The translations under genes and the position numbers were made by a program. 42,430 bases of DNA from Streptomyces sp. SID486. Lineage in GTDB: Bacteria > Actinomycetota > Actinomycetes > Streptomycetales > Streptomycetaceae. Shown here piece by piece: positions 16,448 through 23,257 of this stretch. Under the pieces are notes generated by a model, which was not told where the DNA came from, did no database searches, and worked only from the letters and a program-made list of their open reading frames with translations. Each line of letters begins with the position of its first letter. Position 1 is the first letter of the stretch. The stretch spans positions 1 to 42,430 of the forward strand of contig NZ_WWJT01000632.1 of the NCBI RefSeq assembly GCF_009865385.1, given 5' to 3'.

Positions 16448-18375
16448 GCGGGTTCTCCTTCGTCGTGTACGGCGGGCGCCCCAGCGGACACCCAGAAGCG
16501 GATGCTCTCGACGAGCACCAGCAGGGCCACGGCCACGGCGAGGACCGTGAGCGCGACCGTGAACTGCGAGGCGGTGAGCACCGCGGCCAGCACGGTGACG
16601 AGCAGCGTCCGCCCCTCGTGCCCCCCGACGGCGCGCACCAGCCAGGCCGGGGGCGCTCCGGCGTCGCCGCGGATGCGGTACACCGTGTCGTAGTGATGGT
16701 AGGCGACGGCGGCCACCAGGCCGAAAGCCGCAGGAAGGGCACCGTTTACCCCGGCTTTACCCGCGAGGGCGAGCACGGTCGTGTACTCGGCGGCCCGGAA
16801 GAAGGGCGGGACCAGCCAGTCCAGGGCGCCCTTGAGCGGGCGGGCGACCGCGAGCGCCGAGGTGAGGACGTAGACGGCGGCGGCGACGACCGGGAGGATC
16901 CCCCCGAAGCCGGTCAGCGCCGAGCAGGCGACCACCGCGGCACCGCCGAGCAGGGCGACGGCGGGCACGGCGAGACCGGGCAGGCCGCGCCGGGCCACCC
17001 GCCCGACCGCCTGCGCGAGCGGGCCGGAGTCGGCGAGGTCGGCCAGCGCCCGGGCGGCCCGGTCGGTGCGCCGTGCCCTGCGGGTCAGCGAGCGCAGGAC
17101 CCGCCCCGCCGTGGTGTACGTCGCGGCGAAGGCGCAGCCGGCGAGCAGGACGTAGAAGGTGATCCGCGGGGTGGTGACCGCGGTGAGGACCGCGATCATC
17201 GCCCAGCGTTCGCCGATCGGGAGCACGATCATGCGGCGCACCCAGACCGTCCAGCCGACGCTGTCGAGCTTGTCGGAGAGGGCGGCGGTGGGGCTGGTGT
17301 TGGCGGTGGCGTCGTGGTTGGCCTCGTTGAAGGAGAAGTCGACCACGTGCCGGCAGGTCTGCAGGATCATCGCGCCGAGGGCGAGGGCCCACACGTCGTC
17401 GCCGCCGCGGGCCGCGCCGAGGGCCAGGCCCGCGTAGTAGGCGTACTCCTTGGCGCGGTCGAAGGTGGCGTCGAGCCAGGCGCCGAGCGTGGAGTACTTC
17501 AGGGCGTAGCGGGCCAGCTGGCCGTCGGTGCAGTCCAGCACGAAGGAGGCGATCAGCAGCACGCCGGCCGCGACGAATCCGGCGCGGGTGCCGGTGGCCG
17601 CGCAGCCGGCCGCGATCAGCGCGGTGAGCAGCGAGGCCGTGGTGACCTGGTTCGGGGTCAGGCCGCGGCGGGCGCACCAGCGGGCGATGTAGCGCGAGTA
17701 GGGGCTGATGAAGAAGGTGGTGAAGAAGCCGTCGCGGGACTTCACGGCCGACTTCAGGCGTACGGCCTCGTCGTCGACGGCGGCGACGGCCTGCCGGGCC
17801 TCGTTGCGGGCCTGCGGGTCGGCCGGCACGGCGGCGACCAGGCTGCCCAGCTCGGGCCGGTGCACCGCGGCGCCGTCGGCGTCGAGGGCGGTGGCGACAC
17901 GGTCGGCGAGGCCGTCCCCGGCGGGCACGGGGGCGCCGTCCGCCGCGAGCGGGGCCGGGGCCCCGGGGGCGGGGGTGCCGCCGGCCGAAGCCTCATGGGC
18001 CGGGGTGCCGGGGGTCGGGGTCTCGGGGGCCGCAGTGCCGGGAGCCGGGGTGCCGTCCGTCGGGAACCCGGTGGCCGTGGTCTCACGGGCCAGGGCCCGG
18101 GTGAGCTGCTGCCGGGCGGCCGGCTGGGCGGTGACGGCGCCCGGGACGGCGGCGAGCGGGAAGCGCGGGTCGGTCAGGCCGAGGCGCAGCGCGTGCGGGT
18201 GGCCGACGAAGCGGGCGTCGACGAGGGCCACACGCCGGTCGGCCGGCACGGCCGCGAGCCGGGTCTCCGTCTCGGCGGCGTCGGCGGCCATGTGCACGTC
18301 GAAGCCGAGGGACCGCAGATCGCCCTCCAGCGACGATCCGGGAACCGGCTGACCGGTGACGATGGCGGTCGGCAA
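16444..18375 (-). CDS. DUF5941-type CDP-alcohol phosphatidyltransferase with N-terminal domain and Pro-rich linker
   Basis: A 643-residue multidomain membrane protein. Residues 1-95 form a compact alpha/beta region of unknown function; 105-150 are a Pro/Gly/Thr/Ala linker with imperfect TPAPG repeats. From about 210 there is a CDP-alcohol phosphatidyltransferase domain whose motif is complete: DCTDGQLAR (281-289), then Gly298, Asp302 and Asp306. After further helices the C-terminus (about 530-643) matches what I know as DUF5941, with several membrane spans. The start is TTG at 18375 (MPTAIVTGQPVPGSS) with GGGAG about 10 nt upstream. First gene of the unit; it overlaps the next by ATGA. Substrate unknown. 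Confidence 0.85.
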   Translation of the reverse strand: MPTAIVTGQPVPGSSLEGDLRSLGFDVHMAADAAETETRLAAVPADRRVALVDARFVGHPHALRLGLTDPRFPLAAVPGAVTAQPAARQQLTRALARETTATGFPTDGTPAPGTAAPETPTPGTPAHEASAGGTPAPGAPAPLAADGAPVPAGDGLADRVATALDADGAAVHRPELGSLVAAVPADPQARNEARQAVAAVDDEAVRLKSAVKSRDGFFTTFFISPYSRYIARWCARRGLTPNQVTTASLLTALIAAGCAATGTRAGFVAAGVLLIASFVLDCTDGQLARYALKYSTLGAWLDATFDRAKEYAYYAGLALGAARGGDDVWALALGAMILQTCRHVVDFSFNEANHDATANTSPTAALSDKLDSVGWTVWVRRMIVLPIGERWAMIAVLTAVTTPRITFYVLLAGCAFAATYTTAGRVLRSLTRRARRTDRAARALADLADSGPLAQAVGRVARRGLPGLAVPAVALLGGAAVVACSALTGFGGILPVVAAAVYVLTSALAVARPLKGALDWLVPPFFRAAEYTTVLALAGKAGVNGALPAAFGLVAAVAYHHYDTVYRIRGDAGAPPAWLVRAVGGHEGRTLLVTVLAAVLTASQFTVALTVLAVAVALLVLVESIRFWVSAGAPAVHDEGEPA

Positions 18376-18641
18376 CCGAACTCACTCCCTGGGTGCCGGC
18401 GCGCGGGCGCCGGTCTTCTGCGTGATGGGGGCGCCCCTGCCTGCGGCACCCGGGCGGCATGTCGGCAGAGGCTATCCGATGGGCCGGAGCCCGTGTTCAC
18501 CGGCCGTTCACGGCCCGGTCCACGGCGGCTGCCCCGGCCGTTGCCGCGATCATCATCGGTGATCCGGGGGCCGGCCCACAAACCCATGGGGCAGACCCGG
18601 GCAACCGGGACACGGAACGGCTCGGCATAGGGTGGGCGACC
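18376..18641. promoter_or_regulatory. Divergent promoter region between the DUF5941 unit and galE
   Basis: This 266-bp gap holds no gene that I can support. For galE, TAGGGT (18628-18633) ends 8 nt before the ATG, a pattern of leaderless Streptomyces transcripts. For the minus-strand unit, TAGCCT (plus-strand AGGCTA, 18469-18474) is a possible -10 with no good -35, giving a leader of roughly 90 nt. Both are tentative. Confidence 0.3.
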
Positions 18642-19613
18642 ATGACGTGGCTGATCACCGGCGGAGCCGGATACATCGGGGCGCATGTGGCACGGGCCAT
18701 GGCAGGCGCCGGGGAGAGCGTCGTCGCGCTGGACGACCTGTCGGCGGCCGTGCCCGAGCGGCTCCCGGCGGACGTCCCGCTCGTGCGGGGCTCGACGCTG
18801 GACGGGCCGCTGCTGAAGCGGGTCCTCACGGAGCACGGCGTGACGGGCGTCGTCCATCTCGCGGCGCGCAAGCAGGTCGCGGAGTCGGTGGCCCAGCCCA
18901 CCCGCTACTACCGGGAGAACGTGGGCGGCCTCGGCACGCTGCTGGACGCGGTCGCCGAGGCGGGCGTCGGCCGGCTGCTGTTCTCCTCCTCCGCCGCGGT
19001 GTACGGCAACCCGGACGTGGACCTGATCACCGAGGACACGCCGTGCGCCCCGGTGAACCCGTACGGGGAGAGCAAGCTGGCCGGGGAGTGGCTGGTGCGG
19101 GCGGCCGGGCGGGCCCACGGGATCTCCACGGCATGTCTGCGCTATTTCAACGTGGCGGGCGCGGCGGCGCCGGAGCTGGCGGACACCGGGGTGTTCAACA
19201 TCGTGCCGATGGTCTTCGACCGGCTGACCCGCGACGAGGCCCCGCGGATCTTCGGTGACGACTACCCGACGCCGGACGGCACCTGCGTCCGGGACTACAT
19301 CCACGTCGCCGATCTCGCGGACGCCCATCTGGCGGCGGCGCGCCGGCTGGCCGCCGGGGACCTCACCGGCGATCTGACACTGAACATCGGCCGGGGCGAG
19401 GGGGTCTCGGTGCGCGAGCTGATCACCGTGATCGGCGAGGTCACCGGTGACCGCCGGGCGCCCCTGGTGGAGGGCCGCCGGCCGGGTGACGCGCCGCGCG
19501 CGGTCGCCTCGGCGGAGCGGGCCGCCGAGACGCTGGGCTGGCGGGCCCGGCGCGGGGTACGGGAGATGATCGAGTCGGCGTGGGCGGGCTGGCGGCTGCA
19601 CCACGACGGGTGA
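18642..19613 (+). CDS. galE: UDP-glucose 4-epimerase
   Basis: Extended short-chain dehydrogenase interconverting UDP-glucose and UDP-galactose. The 323-residue protein has the NAD-binding GGAGYIG (7-13), VHLAARKQVAESV, catalytic SSS (115-117, with SAAVYG after it) and YGESK (Tyr141, Lys145). LRYFNVAGA and VRDYIHVADLADAH are GalE blocks. I start at ATG 18642 because the fold begins there and no coding signal is seen upstream; it may be leaderless. It is divergent from the surface-polymer unit and could supply UDP-galactose or a related donor to its GT2 enzyme, though a role in general sugar metabolism is equally possible. A related NDP-sugar epimerase activity is the main alternative. Confidence 0.9.
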   Translation: MTWLITGGAGYIGAHVARAMAGAGESVVALDDLSAAVPERLPADVPLVRGSTLDGPLLKRVLTEHGVTGVVHLAARKQVAESVAQPTRYYRENVGGLGTLLDAVAEAGVGRLLFSSSAAVYGNPDVDLITEDTPCAPVNPYGESKLAGEWLVRAAGRAHGISTACLRYFNVAGAAAPELADTGVFNIVPMVFDRLTRDEAPRIFGDDYPTPDGTCVRDYIHVADLADAHLAAARRLAAGDLTGDLTLNIGRGEGVSVRELITVIGEVTGDRRAPLVEGRRPGDAPRAVASAERAAETLGWRARRGVREMIESAWAGWRLHHDG

Positions 19614-19780
19614 ACCCGCACCCGCCCCGCACCCCCGGCCGGTGACCCGGCGACCCCCTGACCTGGGGAACGTTTGCGCAGGTCAGGGCACATGACAACG
19701 GTGTTCAGTGCCGCGTTGCCAGATACCCCCCACCCGTAGTTCACTGGGCGTCCGGGCAGGCACACGGAAGGCGGGCAGTC

Positions 19781-20722
19781 ATGGGGGCAGGGCACGACCA
19801 CGGGCACGCGCACTCCCACGCGCAGGCTCCGGGTACGGCCACGGCCGCGTACCGGGGCCGGCTGCGCATCGCGCTCGGGATCACCCTCACGATCATGGTG
19901 GTCGAGATCATCGGCGGCCTGTTCGCGGACTCGCTGGCGCTGATCGCGGACGCGGCGCACATGGCGACCGACGCGGTGGGCCTGGGCATGGCGCTGCTCG
20001 CGATCCACTTCGCGAACCGCCCGCCGAGCACCAACCGCACCTTCGGCTACGCCCGCGCGGAGATCCTCGCGGCCCTGGCCAACTGTCTGCTGCTGCTCGG
20101 GGTCGGCGGATACGTCCTGTACGAGGCGGTGCAGCGGTTCGTCGAGCCCGCCGCGACCCGGGGCGGCCTGATGATCGTCTTCGGTCTGATCGGCCTGGTC
20201 GCGAACTCCGTGTCGCTGATGCTGCTGATGCGGGGCCAGAAGGAGAGCCTGAACGTGCGCGGCGCCTTCCTGGAGGTGGCCGCCGACGCGCTGGGCTCGG
20301 TCGCGGTGCTGATCTCCGCCGCGGTGATCCTGACCACCGGCTGGCAGGCGGCCGACCCGGTCGCCTCACTGGTCATCGGTCTGATGATCGTGCCGCGGAC
20401 GGTGAAGCTGCTGCGCGAGACGCTGGACGTGCTGCTGGAGGCGGCCCCCAAGGGGGTCGACATGGCGGAGGTCCGGGCGCACATACTGGCGCTGGACGGC
20501 GTGGAGGACGTCCACGACCTGCACGCCTGGACGATCACGTCGGGCATGCCGGTGCTGTCCGCGCACGTGGTGGTCAGCTCCGAGGTGCTGAACGCCATCG
20601 GGAACGAGAAGATGCTGCACGAGCTGCAGGGCTGCATCGGCAACCACTTCGACGTGGAGCACTGCACCTTCCAGCTGGAACCGGGCGGCCACGCGGAGCA
20701 CGAGGCCCGGCTGTGCCACTGA
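19781..20722 (+). CDS. Cation diffusion facilitator family transporter (ZitB/CzcD-like)
   Basis: Proton-coupled metal efflux antiporter of the inner membrane, 313 residues with six predicted helices. A His-rich N-terminus (HDHGHAHSH, 5-13) precedes them. The helix-2 metal site is H60xxxD64 (AHMATD). In helix 5 the usual HxxxD is E165xxxD169 (LEVAAD). The C-terminal cytoplasmic domain (about 215-300) contains DGVEDVHDLHAWTI, typical of the ZnT/ZitB group. Start ATG 19781 follows GGAAGG at 9 nt. Zinc is the likeliest cargo, but the Glu in helix 5 leaves specificity open. Three 39-bp repeats begin at its stop codon. Confidence 0.92.
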   Translation: MGAGHDHGHAHSHAQAPGTATAAYRGRLRIALGITLTIMVVEIIGGLFADSLALIADAAHMATDAVGLGMALLAIHFANRPPSTNRTFGYARAEILAALANCLLLLGVGGYVLYEAVQRFVEPAATRGGLMIVFGLIGLVANSVSLMLLMRGQKESLNVRGAFLEVAADALGSVAVLISAAVILTTGWQAADPVASLVIGLMIVPRTVKLLRETLDVLLEAAPKGVDMAEVRAHILALDGVEDVHDLHAWTITSGMPVLSAHVVVSSEVLNAIGNEKMLHELQGCIGNHFDVEHCTFQLEPGGHAEHEARLCH

Positions 20723-20834
20723 CCGCACGGCCACTGCCCGGCAGGGCCGCCGGGCCACTGACCGCACGGCCGAGGGGGCGCAGTGCCGCAGGGGTACTGA
20801 CCGCACGGCCGCGGGGGGCGTCGGCCGCGCGGAC
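20718..20834 (+). repeat. 39-bp tandem repeats beginning at the CDF stop codon
   Basis: ACTGACCGCACGGCC occurs at 20718, 20757 and 20796, exactly 39 bp apart, with GC-rich partly conserved remainders. The first copy contains the gene's TGA stop and, because 39 is a multiple of three, each copy places a TGA in the same frame. Looks like duplication of the 3' end of the gene. Confidence 0.8.
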
Positions 20835-20997
20835 AGGCGTTCGGCGCATCCCCTGACGGTTCCCGGCCACGGGCGCCGGGCACGATCATCTACCGGATCC
20901 GACTCCCGGTGCCGCGCCGCGCGGACAGGCGGACGTGCCGGGAGTGCCGGATTCGTACGGCAGACTTGGGGTGCTAGGACCGAAGCGAAGGATGGGT

Positions 20998-21591
20998 ATG
21001 CCGATCACACCTGCCACCGCGACGCACAGCTCGTCGAACGGCACCGCAGAGGCGATTTTGCTGGAACTGGTCGACGAGAAGGGCGTGACGATCGGCACCG
21101 CGGAGAAGCTCGCCGCGCATCAGCCACCGGGACAGCTGCACCGGGCGTTCTCGGTCTTCCTCTTCGACGAGCAGGGCCGGCTGCTGCTCCAGCAGCGGGC
21201 CCTCGGCAAGTACCACTCCCCCGGTGTGTGGTCCAACACCTGCTGCGGTCACCCCTATCCGGGCGAGTCCCCCTTCGCGGCGGCGGCCCGGCGCACGTAC
21301 GAGGAGCTGGGCGGTTCGCCGTCGCTGCTGGCGGAGGCCGGCACGGTCCGCTACAACCACCCGGACCCCGCCTCGGGCCTGGTGGAGCAGGAGTTCAACC
21401 ACCTCTTCGTCGGCCTGGTGCAGGCGCCGCTCGCCCCGGACCCGGAGGAGGTCGCCTCGACCGCCTTCGTGACGGCGGCCGAGCTGGCCGAGCGGCACGC
21501 AGAGGACCCCTTCTCGGCCTGGTTCATGACCGTGCTGGACGCGGCCCGTCCGGCGATCAGGGAACTGACGGGCCCGTCCGCGGGCTGGTGA
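20998..21591 (+). CDS. idi: Isopentenyl-diphosphate delta-isomerase, type I
   Basis: Nudix-fold enzyme interconverting IPP and DMAPP in the cytosol. The 197-residue protein has the catalytic Cys83 in WSNTCCGHP, Glu132 in LVEQEFNHLF, the Nudix-like RRTYEELG helix and QLHRAFSVFLF near residue 46. I start at ATG 20998 (MPITPATATH) with GAAGG 6 nt upstream; an ATG two codons earlier is less well placed. It lies about 10 kb from the hopanoid operon and would balance the prenyl pools that operon consumes. Its 3' end overlaps the convergent kinase gene by 35 bp. Upstream, TTCGTA and TAGGAC 17 nt apart (20952-20980) are a weak promoter candidate. Confidence 0.96.
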   Translation: MPITPATATHSSSNGTAEAILLELVDEKGVTIGTAEKLAAHQPPGQLHRAFSVFLFDEQGRLLLQQRALGKYHSPGVWSNTCCGHPYPGESPFAAAARRTYEELGGSPSLLAEAGTVRYNHPDPASGLVEQEFNHLFVGLVQAPLAPDPEEVASTAFVTAAELAERHAEDPFSAWFMTVLDAARPAIRELTGPSAGW

Positions 21592-22099
21592 CCCCGCCGT
21601 ACCCCTGGGGGAGCGCCGCGGGCTTGAGCGGCAGGGCGGCCCAGATCACCTTGCCGCCGCTCGCGGTGTGCTCCACGTCGACCACCCCGCCCGCCTCCCG
21701 GGCCACCTCGCGGACCAGGAGCAGCCCGCGGCCGCCGGTCTGCCCGTGATCGGCCTCCAGGGCGGTCGGCCGGTAGGGGTGGTTGTCCTCGACGGACACC
21801 CGCACCCACTCGGCGCCCACGGCCACTTCCACGGCCAGCACCGGCGACAGCAGCGCCGCGTGCCGGACCGCGTTGGTGACCAGCTCGGAGACGATCAGCA
21901 GCAGGCCGTGCACCAGGTCGTCGGAGACCGGTACACCCTGACGCAGAAGCAGGTCCCGTACCGCGTGCCGGGCCTGCGGGACCGAGGCGTCCACCGCCGC
22001 TGCGGTGAACCGCCAGACGCCTTCGTACGGCAGCGGATCCGGCGGGCGTTCGCCGCCTCCCGCGGGGCGCGGGTCGTCCCCGCGCCCGTGGTTGTCCAT
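21557..22099 (-). CDS. ATP-binding protein, RsbW/SpoIIAB-like (anti-sigma-factor kinase type)
   Basis: A 180-residue stand-alone HATPase domain of the GHKL superfamily, a type that is abundant in Streptomyces and often acts as anti-sigma factor or partner of SpoIIAA-like proteins. The N box is SELVTNAVRHA (Glu72, Asn76), the G1 box VSVEDNHPY (Asp105) and the G2 box TGGRGLLLV (121-129). The N-terminal 30 residues are Gly/Pro-rich. I start at ATG 22099; a GTG 36 nt upstream is possible. No sigma factor or antagonist is adjacent, so its partner is unknown. It overlaps idi tail to tail by 35 bp and is divergent from the crotonase gene. Confidence 0.88.
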   Translation of the reverse strand: MDNHGRGDDPRPAGGGERPPDPLPYEGVWRFTAAAVDASVPQARHAVRDLLLRQGVPVSDDLVHGLLLIVSELVTNAVRHAALLSPVLAVEVAVGAEWVRVSVEDNHPYRPTALEADHGQTGGRGLLLVREVAREAGGVVDVEHTASGGKVIWAALPLKPAALPQGYGGVTSPRTGPSVP

Positions 22100-22323
22100 C
22101 GTCCGGTCGCCACCCTCGCGCTCGATTGTCACCACACGTCGAGTGTTGGTAACGAGACGCTCCGGCCCGGATACCTGAACACAAGTCAGCGGGTATCGAA
22201 CGGTTTCTGACCGACTGCGTATGAGCGGGTCCCGGGTGGGACTGTTTCCTGCTGTCCGGACGCCGGTTCGCGAACTAGTCGGGTTGTAAGGGTTCCGTCT
22301 GCCGCCGGGAGAGGGCGCTCGGA

Positions 22324-22336
22324 TACGATCCGCCGC
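22324..22336 (+). promoter_or_regulatory. Candidate leaderless -10 box of the crotonase gene
   Basis: TACGAT (22324-22329) ends 7 nt before the ATG at 22337, so transcription would start at or next to the start codon. There is no ribosome site. The -35 region is weak. Confidence 0.4.
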
Positions 22337-23092
22337 ATGGAGCCCCAGCTGTGCCACCAGGTCACCGACTCCGTCGCCACGGTGGTGATCCGCCATCCCG
22401 CCAAGCGCAACGCCATGACGACGGCGATGTGGCGGGCCCTGCCCCCGCTGCTGGACCGGCTGGCCCGCGATCGGGACGTACGGGCCCTGGTGCTGACCGG
22501 CGAGGGCGGCACCTTCTGCGCGGGCGCCGACATCTCCACCCTCCGGGAATCGCCGGAGGAGGCGCAGTCCCTCGCGGTGGCGGCCGAGGAAGCCCTCGCC
22601 GGATTCCCCAAGCCGACCGTCGCCGCGGTGCGCGGGCACTGCGTGGGCGGAGGGGCGCAGCTCGCCGCGGCCTGCGACCTCCGGCTGGCGGAGGAGGGGG
22701 CGCTGTTCGGGGTGACACCGGCGAGGCTCGGCGTCGTCTATCCGGCCTCCGCGACCCGCCGGCTGGTGTCCCTGGTGGGCCCGGCCACGGCCAAGTACCT
22801 GCTGTTCACGGCGGAGTTGATCGACACCCGGCGGGCGCTGGGCACCGGTCTGGTGGACGAGGTGCTGCCCGAGGGCGAGCTGGACAAGCGGATCGCTGAG
22901 CTGACCCGGGTGCTGGTGTCCCGCTCACGGCTCACCCAGGCCGCCGCGAAGGAATTCGCCGACGGCCGCACCGACCGGGACGCCTACTGGACGGCGCAGG
23001 CGCGCGCGGGCGGTGACACCGCGGAGGGGGTCGCCGCGTTCCTGGAGCGCAGGCAGCCGCGGTTCACCTGGGACGTGCCCGCGTCAGGCTGA
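22337..23092 (+). CDS. Enoyl-CoA hydratase/isomerase (crotonase) family protein lacking both catalytic Glu
   Basis: Crotonase-fold acyl-CoA enzyme of 251 residues. The CoA/oxyanion-hole segments are intact: TFCAGADIS (59-67) and GHCVGGGAQLAAACD (100-114). The two glutamates needed for hydration are replaced: the GGGCEL position is Gln108 (GGGAQL) and the QPE position is Ala129 (VTPARLG). FadB in this same window keeps both, which makes the contrast clear. Such members usually perform isomerisation, decarboxylation, thioester hydrolysis or another crotonase reaction rather than hydration. It stands alone, divergent from the kinase gene and convergent with the GlxA-type regulator, so context gives no substrate. 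Confidence 0.88.
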   Translation: MEPQLCHQVTDSVATVVIRHPAKRNAMTTAMWRALPPLLDRLARDRDVRALVLTGEGGTFCAGADISTLRESPEEAQSLAVAAEEALAGFPKPTVAAVRGHCVGGGAQLAAACDLRLAEEGALFGVTPARLGVVYPASATRRLVSLVGPATAKYLLFTAELIDTRRALGTGLVDEVLPEGELDKRIAELTRVLVSRSRLTQAAAKEFADGRTDRDAYWTAQARAGGDTAEGVAAFLERRQPRFTWDVPASG

Positions 23093-23119
23093 CAGCGAGC
23101 CCGCGCACACCGAGGCGGT

Positions 23120-23211
23120 CCGGGTGCCGGTGGCGTCGGCCCCGCGGACCCGGGGACGGAGACGGCCGGGTGCCGGTGGCGACGGCCCCGCGGACCCCGG
23201 GACGGTGACGG
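23120..23211. repeat. Two-copy 46-bp tandem repeat between convergent genes
   Basis: CCGGGTGCCGGTGGCGTCGG starts at 23120 and a near-identical unit starts at 23166; both run on through CCCCGCGGACCC to GACGG. The copies differ at only a few positions. Just after them a 14-bp unit GAGCGCCCGCCGGC repeats at 23221 and 23235. Together they fill the 165-bp gap between the crotonase and GlxA-type genes; no clear terminator stem is seen. Confidence 0.7.
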
Positions 23212-23257
23212 GCCGTCGGTGAGCGCCCGCCGGCGAGCGCCCGCCGGTGAGTGCCGG

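Noticed and set aside
21601..22099. Possibility that the RsbW-like gene is a truncated histidine kinase
   Set aside because: It has complete N, G1 and G2 boxes and the usual length of stand-alone kinases in Streptomyces; there is no remnant of a sensor or dimerisation domain.
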